Source: Acidobacteriota bacterium (GTDB taxonomy: Bacteria; Acidobacteriota; Holophagae; Holophagales; Holophagaceae). Taken from it: a stretch of 64,000 nt of DNA. The DNA is taken from assembly GCA_005788175.1 (NCBI GenBank), contig SXYX01000006.1:1-64000 (forward strand), written 5' to 3'. Positions 35,339 to 44,124 of this stretch are shown here, one piece after another (the first letter of the stretch is position 1; the number at the start of each line of letters is the position of its first letter). Made by a program: the position numbers and the translations under genes. The notes under the pieces were generated by a model. It saw only the letters and a program-made list of their open reading frames with translations. It had not been told where the DNA came from and made no database searches.

Positions 35339-36880
35339 TTATTCGTACTCAATGGTGGCAGGTGGTTTAGAGGTGATATCGAAGGTAACCCGATTAATGC
35401 CTTTAACCTCATTGACGATTCGTTGAGCAACCTTTTCTAAAAGATCGTAGGGCAATCGTGCCCAATCGGCTGTCATGAAATCTTCACTAGTTACCGCACG
35501 AAGAGTACATAAATACTCATAAGTTCGTTCATCCCCCATAATACCAACGGTTTTAACCGGTAGTAGAACCACGAAAGCTTGAGCCGTTCGTTCGTACCAA
35601 CCGGAGATCATTAGTTCATGAATAAAAATAGAATCTGCTTCCTGCAGAATGCGTACCTTCTCCCGATCCACGTTCCCAGGAATACGCACAGCAAGACCTG
35701 GTCCGGGAAAGGGGTGTCTGGCTACCATTTGAGGATGTAGACCTAGAGTTCTACCAACCGCACGTACTTCATCTTTGAAAAGTTCTCTAAGAGGTTCTAC
35801 GATTTTGAGATTCAATCGCTCGGGGAGTCCACCGACATTATGATGCGATTTAACTAATACAGCTCCCCCAATTCCTTTACTTTCTATCACATCTGGGTAG
35901 GTAGTGCCCTGAGCTAGGAATTTAGCATTTAGTTTTTTTGCTTCCCGCTCAAAAACTTCTATAAAAATTGCCCCAATTTTTTTTCGCTTAGTCTCGGGAT
36001 CGGAAATTCCAGATAGCCCATGAAAAAATTCTTCGGAGGCATCAATCCAATGGACATGAAGAGCAAAAGGCTCGAAGCTCTCTTGAACTTGTACTCTTTC
36101 ATTGAGCCGGAGAAGTCCCGTGTCAATGAACATACAGTGCAATCGCGATCCAATCGCCTTGTGGAGGAGTAGCGCTGCAACACTCGAGTCAACACCACCG
36201 CTGAGCCCTAAGATTACAAGATCCTTACCGACTTGATCGTGTATTTTCTTTATTTTTTCCTCAATAAAATTTTCGGAACTCCAGTCGCAATTCATGCCTG
36301 AAAAGTCACAAAAATTCTTGAGTATTTTTAGGCCTGACTCAGTTTGGGTAACTTCTGGATGGAATTGAATAGCGAATATTTTAAGACTTTCTGATTCCAT
36401 GGCGGCGACGGGGACAGAAGCGGTCCGTCCAACAACCTTAAACGTGTTTTGTATGGATTCTACGTGGTCTCCGTGGCTCATCCATACTTGTTGGGATGAT
36501 TGAAGTCCCCGGAATAAAACTGAATCATCGCTTAAAACATCAATAGAGGCCTTGCCATACTCTCGAGCTTTGGATCGATGAACATTCCCTCCAAATTCTT
36601 TGGCAATGAGTTGTTGACCATAGCAGATACCTAGAATTGGTGTGCCAGATTTTAAAATTTGAGGATCTAGGCGCGGAGCTCCTTCCTCGAATACCGAGCT
36701 AGGACCCCCGCTTAAAATAATACCTTTAAGGTCTGGGCCTTGAATGTCCTCGAAGGAAACATTAGAACTATAAACAAGCCCAAATGCTCCCACCTCTCTT
36801 AATCTTCGAGCAATTAAACGAGTGTACTGACTTCCGAAGTCGATGACAGCAATACGTTCGTGATGGAAACTATCAGACAT
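35339..36880 (-). CDS. guaA: GMP synthase (glutamine-hydrolysing)
   Basis: Converts XMP to GMP with glutamine and ATP. The class I amidotransferase domain has the nucleophile in ILGICYGQQLIAKEFGG and His/Glu in AIQFHPEVTQTESG. The ATP-pyrophosphatase domain has LGLSGGVDSSVAALLLHKAI, and the dimerisation tail ends NRVTFDITSKPPATIEYE. ATG 36880 (MSDSFHHERIAVIDFGSQ) matches family starts; the frame extends five codons into the end of glyS. About 513 residues. The upstream gene glyS is nine bases away. Confidence 0.96.
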   Translation of the reverse strand: MSDSFHHERIAVIDFGSQYTRLIARRLREVGAFGLVYSSNVSFEDIQGPDLKGIILSGGPSSVFEEGAPRLDPQILKSGTPILGICYGQQLIAKEFGGNVHRSKAREYGKASIDVLSDDSVLFRGLQSSQQVWMSHGDHVESIQNTFKVVGRTASVPVAAMESESLKIFAIQFHPEVTQTESGLKILKNFCDFSGMNCDWSSENFIEEKIKKIHDQVGKDLVILGLSGGVDSSVAALLLHKAIGSRLHCMFIDTGLLRLNERVQVQESFEPFALHVHWIDASEEFFHGLSGISDPETKRKKIGAIFIEVFEREAKKLNAKFLAQGTTYPDVIESKGIGGAVLVKSHHNVGGLPERLNLKIVEPLRELFKDEVRAVGRTLGLHPQMVARHPFPGPGLAVRIPGNVDREKVRILQEADSIFIHELMISGWYERTAQAFVVLLPVKTVGIMGDERTYEYLCTLRAVTSEDFMTADWARLPYDLLEKVAQRIVNEVKGINRVTFDITSKPPATIEYE

Positions 36881-36888
36881 ATTTAAGA

Positions 36889-38967
36889 TTACCATTTCGA
36901 GAAGTCTGCAATGTAGTCGAATTGAGATCTTAATTTAAAGAGTAAGTTTAATCGTTGTTTCCTAATATTGATATCTTTGTCTAGAACCATCACCTCTTTA
37001 AAAAATTCTTCAAGAGGCTCGGCTAACTCTGCAAGTGCTAAGCAAAAAGCATCAAGTTGGTCATTACCCATTAATCCATCGATCAGATGACTTTTTTCTA
37101 ACAGTTTTTTTTCAGAGGGGGTTTCGAGAAGATCATACATTAATGGGTTAGCGATCTTTTGATCAACTAAAATATTATTAATACGCTTAGCATTTTCAAT
37201 TAATTGCCCGAAATCGGCGCGTACTATGACACGCTTAAGCGCCTGACATCGCATTATCAATTGCAAATGATCATGCCATGGTGCTGCCATAACAGACCGA
37301 AGTAACTGCTGTTCAAATCCATCCTGTGATAGCGCAAAGGCCATACGTTCATCCCAAAAAACTTTCAGGGCCGGTTCAACTTTTTCAATGTCTTTAACGG
37401 TGAATTGGTTGATGAAAATATTGAGAGACTGATGAATCGCTTCTACTGGAGAAAGTGGAATATTTTGATTTTTCAAAATACGAACAAGGCCCGAGCCTGC
37501 TCGACGGAGACCCAAAGGATCCTTGGAGCCTGTTGGTATTTGACCAATGGCAAATGCTGCAACGAGTGTATCTAATTTGTCGATTACTGCCAAAAGAGAG
37601 CCGAGGGGAGTTGATGGGAGAGAACCTTCGGCGGAGACTGGAGCATAGTGTTCCTCAATAGCCTTACAAACAGATTCGGGTAGTCCCTCATTCCTGAGAT
37701 AATCCGAACCCATTTTGCCTTGCAGCTCTGGAAATTCCACTACCATTTGAGTCGTGAGATCCAATTTGGATAAATGGGCAACTAAGCGAGCTTCCAAAGG
37801 ATCAACGCTGAAGAGTGGGGCAAAATGACCCGCCAATGTGGATAGTCGTTCGGTTTTTTGTAAGTACGTACCGGCACCACGGATAAAAGTCAACTGTTCG
37901 AGTCTAGATCGTCTACTTTCAAGAGAAGTTTTAGTATCTTCATTATAAAAAAACTTGGCATCGAAAAGCCTGGCATTAAGAACCCACTCATTCCCCTTTG
38001 TAATAGTTTCTCGTGCCTTGTGGTCTTGTGATAAATCTCGATTAGCAATAGATAAAAAATATGGTAGGAGTTTTCCATCAGAATTTTGTATACAAAAAGA
38101 TTTTTGATGCTCACGTAATGAACACGTAAGAATGGATTGAGGAAGGGTGAGAAATTCTGGCGAGAACTGACCTAGTATTACTGAAGGGTATTCAACAATC
38201 TCCGATACTCCTCTTAATAAAGATTCATCCGAAATCAAATTACCGTTTATCGAAGAAGCTGCGGCTGTCAAATCTTTTTGTAAAAGGGTTCGGCGAGCTA
38301 TACAGGAGACAATTACGTGATGATTGGCTAATTTTGATTCATACTCGCTAGGTTGAGTGACCTCAATTGGCCCTGGACTAAGACGATGACCCAAAGTGGT
38401 AGATGAACTTTTAACGGTATCCACTTCAAAGGGAACCACTGTGGTGCCTAACAAGCATAAAATATTTCTTATGGGACGAACAAAAACAAAAGAGGAATGA
38501 CCCCATCTCATTGCTTTAGGGACAGATAGTGATGCAATCAAGGCAGGTAAGGTTTCTGATAAAACTTCTACAGCAGGAAGTCCCTTTACCGCTCTTCGCA
38601 GAACGGCGTAATCGCCTTTCTTGCCTTTGACCTCTTCATAAACAATTTCCCCAAAATTTGACTTCCATTTATCAGCAAAACGGAGACCGGCATCTGTGGG
38701 TTGTCCTAGACTATCGAGGCAAATTGACTTTGAAGGACCCACCTCAAGGGATTGTGTGTCGGGCTGTATTTCATGAATACCGGGTAAGAAAACTGCAATT
38801 TTTCGCGGAGAATACCAATCCGGACTCCGTGGGCAAGTACCTCGACCAACAAGTCCCTTACCTTCGAATAATTGGATTAACTTATCCTGAAGTTCCAAAT
38901 GGAGTGGTGCCAAAAACTTAGCCGGTATCTCTTCACAGTGGATTTCTAATAAAAAATCTTTCGACAT
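36889..38967 (-). CDS. glyS: Glycyl-tRNA synthetase beta subunit
   Basis: Large subunit of the bacterial alpha2-beta2 GlyRS, required for tRNA binding. It begins DFLLEIHCEEIPAKFLAPL; PKAMRWGHSSFVFVRPIRNI, EHQKSFCIQNSDGKLLPYFL, NEWVLNARLFDAKFFYNEDTK and LRRAGSGLVRIL are conserved landmarks, and the C-terminal helical region is the anticodon-binding domain. At 692 residues it is full length. It lies three bases after glyQ. Confidence 0.96.
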   Translation of the reverse strand: MSKDFLLEIHCEEIPAKFLAPLHLELQDKLIQLFEGKGLVGRGTCPRSPDWYSPRKIAVFLPGIHEIQPDTQSLEVGPSKSICLDSLGQPTDAGLRFADKWKSNFGEIVYEEVKGKKGDYAVLRRAVKGLPAVEVLSETLPALIASLSVPKAMRWGHSSFVFVRPIRNILCLLGTTVVPFEVDTVKSSSTTLGHRLSPGPIEVTQPSEYESKLANHHVIVSCIARRTLLQKDLTAAASSINGNLISDESLLRGVSEIVEYPSVILGQFSPEFLTLPQSILTCSLREHQKSFCIQNSDGKLLPYFLSIANRDLSQDHKARETITKGNEWVLNARLFDAKFFYNEDTKTSLESRRSRLEQLTFIRGAGTYLQKTERLSTLAGHFAPLFSVDPLEARLVAHLSKLDLTTQMVVEFPELQGKMGSDYLRNEGLPESVCKAIEEHYAPVSAEGSLPSTPLGSLLAVIDKLDTLVAAFAIGQIPTGSKDPLGLRRAGSGLVRILKNQNIPLSPVEAIHQSLNIFINQFTVKDIEKVEPALKVFWDERMAFALSQDGFEQQLLRSVMAAPWHDHLQLIMRCQALKRVIVRADFGQLIENAKRINNILVDQKIANPLMYDLLETPSEKKLLEKSHLIDGLMGNDQLDAFCLALAELAEPLEEFFKEVMVLDKDINIRKQRLNLLFKLRSQFDYIADFSKW

Positions 38968-38970
38968 AGG

Positions 38971-39855
38971 CTAGGAAGAAGCAGGAGGAAAATGATGATT
39001 AAGGTATGCTTGTGCACATCCAGACGCTAAATCTCTTACGCGCTTAATAAGGCCTGGGCGCTCACTAACACTGACAGCACCTCGGGCATCTAGAACATTG
39101 AATGCATGGCTCATTTTGAGCATTTGTTCATAGGCTGAAATGAAATGCTTGTGTTCATTGAGAAGGAACGTACCTTCTTTTTCATGGAAATCAAAAAGAC
39201 TCCGATGAAATGGAATATCGGCCAAATTGAAACTGTAATGAGACATTTCTAATTCCTCACGGTGACGGAGTTTTCCGTAGGAAATTGGCACGGAGCCTTT
39301 AGAATCCCCAATCAAACCGTAGGTTGTATCGAATATATTACTAGTGTCCCCAAGGAACATGCATAGACGCTCAATACCGTAGGTAATTTCAGCACTAACC
39401 GGTTTACAGTCTACACCTCCCATTTGTTGAAAATAAGTGAACTGACTTATTTCCATTCCATCCAACACGACTTGCCATCCAACGCCCCAAGAACCCAATG
39501 TGGGGGACTCCCAGTTATCCTCTTCGAATCTTAAGTCATGATTTTTGAGATCTATCCCAAGACTGGCTAATGATTCAAGATATAGATCTTGAACATCGGC
39601 AGGTGAAGGTTTGAGTAGAACCTGAAACTGAAGATGTTTATAAACACGAAATGGATTATCGCCATAGCGACCGTCTGCAGGTCGACGACTAGGCTCCGCA
39701 TAGGCTACACGCCATGCATCAGGTCCAAGGGCACCAAAAAAGGTGAGCGGATTCATCGTCCCTGCCCCTTTTTCGATGTCGTAAGGCAACCCGATTAAAC
39801 AGCCGTTTTTCAACCAAAATTCTTGCAAACTCAAAATCAATTTTTGGATCTGCAT
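38971..39855 (-). CDS. glyQ: Glycyl-tRNA synthetase alpha subunit
   Basis: Catalytic class II subunit. QEFWLKNGCLIGLPYDIEKG, AGTMNPLTFFGALGPDAW, YAEPSRRPADGRYGDNPFRV and QVVLDGMEISQFTYFQQMGG are diagnostic. At 294 residues it is standard. It is the first gene of the nine-gene left-going run that ends at ybgF, divergent from murC with 133 bases between the two starts, which must hold both promoters. Confidence 0.97.
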   Translation of the reverse strand: MQIQKLILSLQEFWLKNGCLIGLPYDIEKGAGTMNPLTFFGALGPDAWRVAYAEPSRRPADGRYGDNPFRVYKHLQFQVLLKPSPADVQDLYLESLASLGIDLKNHDLRFEEDNWESPTLGSWGVGWQVVLDGMEISQFTYFQQMGGVDCKPVSAEITYGIERLCMFLGDTSNIFDTTYGLIGDSKGSVPISYGKLRHREELEMSHYSFNLADIPFHRSLFDFHEKEGTFLLNEHKHFISAYEQMLKMSHAFNVLDARGAVSVSERPGLIKRVRDLASGCAQAYLNHHFPPASS

Positions 39856-39988
39856 CTTGTCCCCGGCTCTTACGTTTCAGTTTAGCAGTGGGCCTCCCTC
39901 TATCCAACCCAATGGAGTTGCAACTTGATCATTTTCATAGGTATCCCGTATATCAATCCATCGCTATGATTAACTCTAGTGAGGCTAC

Positions 39989-41350
39989 ATGTTTGGGAAA
40001 GTCAAGTCCATCCACTTTGTAGGTATAGGCGGAATTGGAATGTCGGGAATAGCAGAGGTTCTCTGTAATCTTGGCTTCAAAATTTCAGGATCAGACTTGA
40101 AAACTTCCCCAATAATTGACCATCTGACTGATCTTGGTATTAAGTTTTCTTTGGGACATAGTCCAGAGAATGTTCAAGGTGCCGAGCTTATTGTCACCAG
40201 TACGGCTGTAAAGATTCAAAATCCAGAAGTTCAAGCAGGTCTCGAACTTGGAATTCCAATGATTTCAAGAGGCGAAATGCTAGCAGAATTGATGAGATTA
40301 AAACGAGGGATCGCTGTTGCCGGCTCCCACGGAAAAACATCAACAACCAGCATGGTAGCCCAAGTCCTATCTGAGTCTGGTTTAGACCCCACCATCGTCA
40401 TAGGAGGTAAACTAGCCGCTCTTGGATCAAACGCTAAATTAGGTCAGGGAGATTATTTGGTTGCCGAAGCGGATGAAAGTGATGGAAGTTTTCTTATGCT
40501 ACGTCCATATCTGGCAGTTATCACCAACATTGATCGAGAGCACGTAGATCACTATCCAGATATGGAGGCCATTAAGCAGGCTTTTGTTATTTTTGCCAAC
40601 AGTCTGCCTTTCTATGGACGCCTATTTGTGTGTTTAGATGATCCCCATCTCGCATCGATCTTGTCCCAAATTAATCGCCCCATATTGACCTACAGCACTG
40701 AAAATCAAGCCGATATCTATGCTACTGACATTCGCCAAAAGGGCTTCGATACCTTTTTCAAGGTCCATACGCGTGAAAATTCTCTGGGGGATTTTTCGAT
40801 TCGCGTACCGGGTACGCATATGGTTGCTAATGCTCTAGCTGCGATTGGAATTGCTTTAGAACTTAACCTATCAACCGAGAGTATTCAAAAAAGCCTCGCC
40901 TCTTTTCAAGGAGCTGATCGTCGCTTTACCCTTCGAGGAGAGCGTGATGGAGTTTTAGTAGTAGATGATTATGGTCATCACCCGACGGAGATTCAAACAA
41001 CTCTTAGGGCTGCAAGAAAGGGTTTTCCAGAACGTCGTATTGTTGCTGCTTTTCAGCCTCATAGGTATACGAGAACCCAGGCTCTCATGAATGAATTCAT
41101 GGCTGCCTTTGATGATGCTGATCTTGTTTTTCTGACAGACATCTATCCTGCGGGAGAAAAACCTATTCATGGTGTCGAAGCTAAGATTTTATCGGAAGGT
41201 ATCAGCAAACAAGGCACAGAGGTCCGCTTCATCAAAGAAATTCAAGATCTTCCATTTGAACTTAAAAAAATCCTGAAAGCAGGTGATTTACTAATTACTT
41301 TTGGTGCCGGATCCATTACCCAAGTAGGTCCAAAATTTTTGAATATATAG
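39989..41350 (+). CDS. murC: UDP-N-acetylmuramate--L-alanine ligase
   Basis: Adds L-Ala to UDP-MurNAc in the cytoplasm. The Rossmann start HFVGIGGIGMSGIAEVL binds UDP, the ATP loop is VAGSHGKTSTTSMVAQVL, and EADESDGSFLMLRPYLAVITNID, DDYGHHPTEI and FQPHRYTRTQALM are family motifs. At 453 residues it is normal. The gene stands outside any dcw-type cell-wall cluster. A GTGAGG ribosome site precedes the ATG, and a TATGAT (39965-39970) could be its -10 element, without a convincing -35. Confidence 0.96.
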   Translation: MFGKVKSIHFVGIGGIGMSGIAEVLCNLGFKISGSDLKTSPIIDHLTDLGIKFSLGHSPENVQGAELIVTSTAVKIQNPEVQAGLELGIPMISRGEMLAELMRLKRGIAVAGSHGKTSTTSMVAQVLSESGLDPTIVIGGKLAALGSNAKLGQGDYLVAEADESDGSFLMLRPYLAVITNIDREHVDHYPDMEAIKQAFVIFANSLPFYGRLFVCLDDPHLASILSQINRPILTYSTENQADIYATDIRQKGFDTFFKVHTRENSLGDFSIRVPGTHMVANALAAIGIALELNLSTESIQKSLASFQGADRRFTLRGERDGVLVVDDYGHHPTEIQTTLRAARKGFPERRIVAAFQPHRYTRTQALMNEFMAAFDDADLVFLTDIYPAGEKPIHGVEAKILSEGISKQGTEVRFIKEIQDLPFELKKILKAGDLLITFGAGSITQVGPKFLNI

Positions 41351-41403
41351 GTGTCTAAATCCCTAGAACATCGTGCCAACATTTTTAAGTGCATACTAAA
41401 CTG

Positions 41404-41976
41404 ATGTCTGAAAAATACACGCTAGCAATTTGTGGAGCCTCCGGGTCTGCCTTTGGCGTCGCTATTTTAAAAAAACTGATACAAAAAGAATCTGTTTCTC
41501 AAATCAATTTGATGGTCTCCACTACTGGAAAACGATGCTTGCTGGATGAAACGCAACTCCGGCCAGAAGATTTAGTGAGCCTTAGCCCTAAGATTTCTTT
41601 AAGATCTGATCAAAATGTTGGCGCTGATATTGCCAGTGGTTCATACCGACACAACGGGATGATCATAGCCCCATGTTCAGCCGGAGCTCTCGGAAGGATC
41701 GCTTGGGGTGTCAGTAATAACCTGATTTCCCGAGCCGCTGATGTATGCCTTAAAGAAAGGAAGCCTCTCGTCCTATGTCTCAGAGAAACACCTTTGAACA
41801 GAATCCATCTTGAAAACATGATTCGACTCCATGATGCTGGAGCCATCATCATGCCTGTCATGCCTGGCTTTTACTCAAATCCAAAAGACTTTGAAGATCT
41901 TTTCGATACATTTGCTTTACGCGTTCTGGATCAGCTAGGTTACTCCGATCAAGACCCACGGCGCTGGAAAGGATAG
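41404..41976 (+). CDS. ubiX: Flavin prenyltransferase UbiX/PAD1 family
   Basis: Makes prenylated FMN, the cofactor of UbiD-type decarboxylases. LAICGASGSAFGVAILKKL is the FMN-binding start, and GMIIAPCSAGALGRIAWGVS and LCLRETPLNRIHLENMIRL carry the conserved catalytic segment. ATG 41404 is preferred over GTG 41389. At 190 residues it is typical. No ubiD-like decarboxylase is present in this window, so its client enzyme must be elsewhere. Confidence 0.93.
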   Translation: MSEKYTLAICGASGSAFGVAILKKLIQKESVSQINLMVSTTGKRCLLDETQLRPEDLVSLSPKISLRSDQNVGADIASGSYRHNGMIIAPCSAGALGRIAWGVSNNLISRAADVCLKERKPLVLCLRETPLNRIHLENMIRLHDAGAIIMPVMPGFYSNPKDFEDLFDTFALRVLDQLGYSDQDPRRWKG

Positions 41977-41982
41977 TATTCA

Positions 41983-42555
41983 ATGAGCCAAAGCTCCTTG
42001 CCTATTCATGCCATTTTCAAAGATACCCTTCGTTTTGAGTGGCCAAATGACCAAATGCTTTTTGTGGGTATGGGCTGTTTTTGGGGAGTGGAGCGTCTTT
42101 TTTGGAAACACCCACTCGTAAAAAGTACCTCCGTTGGTTATGCAGGAGGAATCATTGAATTCCCGACCTATGAACAAGTTTGTAGCGGTAGAACCGGTCA
42201 TGCTGAGGTTGTGCAATTAGTTTTCGCTCAAGGGGAACAGGCCCTAAAGGAAATGTTAAAGCTCTTTTGGGAAAATCATGATCCCACCCAATACCATCGT
42301 CAAGGACCCGACATCGGTTCTCAGTATCGATCAGTGATCTTCACTTTGGAACCCAATCAGATGAAATCGGTCGAAGAGAGTCTGGTTATAGCGAAGCAAG
42401 CGCTCACTAAAAAAGGGCTGGGTGTCCCCACTACAGAAATATTACCCTTCAAAAATTATTATTTTGCGGAAGACTACCATCAGCAATATTTACACAAGAA
42501 TCCTCAAGGATATTGCAGCTTAAAGGGTACCGGTATTCAGTGTGTTATCGGCTGA
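41983..42555 (+). CDS. msrA: Peptide-methionine (S)-S-oxide reductase MsrA
   Basis: Repairs methionine-S-sulfoxide in proteins. The catalytic GMGCFWGVERLFW motif is near residues 28-40, with VGYAGG, GHAEVV and HDPTQYHRQGPDIGSQYRS following. Two C-terminal cysteines (GYCSLKGTGIQC) can resolve the sulfenic intermediate. At 190 residues with no signal peptide, it is cytoplasmic. It follows ubiX after six bases. The last 19 bases overlap the end of the convergent pirin gene. Confidence 0.95.
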   Translation: MSQSSLPIHAIFKDTLRFEWPNDQMLFVGMGCFWGVERLFWKHPLVKSTSVGYAGGIIEFPTYEQVCSGRTGHAEVVQLVFAQGEQALKEMLKLFWENHDPTQYHRQGPDIGSQYRSVIFTLEPNQMKSVEESLVIAKQALTKKGLGVPTTEILPFKNYYFAEDYHQQYLHKNPQGYCSLKGTGIQCVIG

Positions 42556-43262
42556 AGTGTTTTGGCCAAATCGAACCACAATACCTCAGATCCATTTGTA
42601 TGGGAATGAAGATTGAGAACACACGCTTGTTCTACGGCGATCCCATCGCCAGCAAATAAGCGCTCTTCCCCAATTTGTATTTCTCCCCTAGCTACCTGTA
42701 TCCATGCAGCGCGATTTGGTTCAATAGATACCTCTAGATTCAGATCTAAATCCAGCCTAGCTATAGAAATATGAGCGTCTTGAAAAATCTTGAGACCTCC
42801 CTTTAGGAGATTGCAAGAAGCCAGTACGGCCCATCGATTAGTAACTTGGATGCGGGAGAGTTGAACTTGGTCGTAACGAGGAGGTAATCCTTGATGACTA
42901 GGAGTAATCCATATTTGGAGTAAATGAACATGGTCCTCAGTAGACGCATTGAACTCACTATGGCGAATACCTGTCCCCGCACTCATGATCTGAGCCTGGA
43001 GGGGAATAATGCTATCTCGATTGCCTAGCGAGTCTTCATGAGATAAGCGACCTTCGAGAACCCAAGTAATAATTTCCATGTCTTGATGTGCGTGTTCACC
43101 AAATCCATGATTGGGGGAGACGAAATCTTCATTGATCACACAAAGAGATTCGAAGCCCATAAATTGTGGGTCGTAGTATTGGCCAAACGAGAAAGTGTGC
43201 CGAGATCTGAGCCATCCATGGTCAAAATAACCACGCTGATTACTTCGTCGAATCCACATCAT
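42537..43262 (-). CDS. Pirin family bicupin protein (YhhW-like)
   Basis: Cytoplasmic metal-binding bicupin. The N-terminal GYFDHGWLRSRHTFSFGQYY, then PNHGFGEHAHQDMEIITWVL with the His-His-Glu metal ligands, and MSAGTGIRHSEFN are the family signatures. E. coli YhhW has quercetinase activity in vitro, but the native role of these proteins is uncertain. At 241 residues it is normal. It stands alone, divergent from the crotonase gene. Confidence 0.9.
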   Translation of the reverse strand: MMWIRRSNQRGYFDHGWLRSRHTFSFGQYYDPQFMGFESLCVINEDFVSPNHGFGEHAHQDMEIITWVLEGRLSHEDSLGNRDSIIPLQAQIMSAGTGIRHSEFNASTEDHVHLLQIWITPSHQGLPPRYDQVQLSRIQVTNRWAVLASCNLLKGGLKIFQDAHISIARLDLDLNLEVSIEPNRAAWIQVARGEIQIGEERLFAGDGIAVEQACVLNLHSHTNGSEVLWFDLAKTLQPITH

Positions 43263-43339
43263 AGGATTTGATTATATCGTTTCTTAATTGAAACCTACTT
43301 CAACTGAGAGATATCATTAGGACACTCTAAGAGGTGCTT

Positions 43340-44122
43340 ATGTCGGTGGTCGAAACTCAGATTGAAAATCGTTTGGGACGAATTATTATCAATCGGCCCG
43401 ATAAATTAAATGCCCTTAATAACGAAGTCCTAGAAAAACTAGAATCATCCATTTTAGATCTACAACAAAATTCATCTATTGGCGTGATCGTTCTTCAGGG
43501 GGCAGGTGAAAAGTCATTTGTCGCAGGGGCCGATATCGCAGAATTTAATGGCCTCACAGCAGATCAGGCGCGTGTCCAATCTCTTCGAGGTCAGTCCGTA
43601 TTTAATCTCATCGAACAGTCCTCAAAGCCTGTCATCGCCTCTATTCAAGGCTTCGCACTAGGCGGCGGATGCGAACTAGCTCTAGCCTGCCATATACGAA
43701 TTGCCTCTGAAAATGCTCGCTTAGCTCTCCCCGAAGTGAGCCTAGGTCTGATCCCGGGATACGGCGGTACCCAGAGGCTGGCAAGACTAGTGGGAATGGG
43801 CGTAGCCCTGGATATGATTTTATCGGCCGAGATGATCTCAGCAGTCGATGCCCTTCGGATTGGATTAGTAAGCCGTGTCTATCCGGCAGTTGATCTGGAT
43901 GGACAGACAATGAGACTTGCTGAAACGATACTGAGTAGAAGTCCTCATGCTGTATCGCTAGCCCTTAAGGCTGTTCGTGACGGCCTTCTCCTGCCCCTCG
44001 CCAAAGGCCTAGAACATGAAGCCAGTCTATTTGGCCTAATCTCTCAATCTGCTGACGCCCAAGAAGGTACGGCTGCGTTCTTAGAAAAAAGGAAACCTAA
44101 TTTTCAGACCAAGGATATGTAG
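43340..44122 (+). CDS. Enoyl-CoA hydratase/isomerase (crotonase) family protein
   Basis: Probable hydration of trans-2-enoyl-CoA in fatty-acid or amino-acid breakdown. INRPDKLNALN, KSFVAGADIAEF (oxyanion hole), GFALGGGCELALACHIRIA and LPEVSLGLIPGYGGTQRLAR with both catalytic Glu positions mark a true hydratase. The start is ATG 43340, five bases after AAGAGG (43329-43334). About 260 residues. No other beta-oxidation genes are adjacent, so its precise substrate is open. It ends two bases before the convergent propeller gene. Confidence 0.9.
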   Translation: MSVVETQIENRLGRIIINRPDKLNALNNEVLEKLESSILDLQQNSSIGVIVLQGAGEKSFVAGADIAEFNGLTADQARVQSLRGQSVFNLIEQSSKPVIASIQGFALGGGCELALACHIRIASENARLALPEVSLGLIPGYGGTQRLARLVGMGVALDMILSAEMISAVDALRIGLVSRVYPAVDLDGQTMRLAETILSRSPHAVSLALKAVRDGLLLPLAKGLEHEASLFGLISQSADAQEGTAAFLEKRKPNFQTKDM

Positions 44123-44124
44123 TC

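Noticed and set aside
39937-39970. Promoter for murC based on TATGAT
   Set aside because: No acceptable -35 at 16-18 bases; mentioned only within the murC entry.
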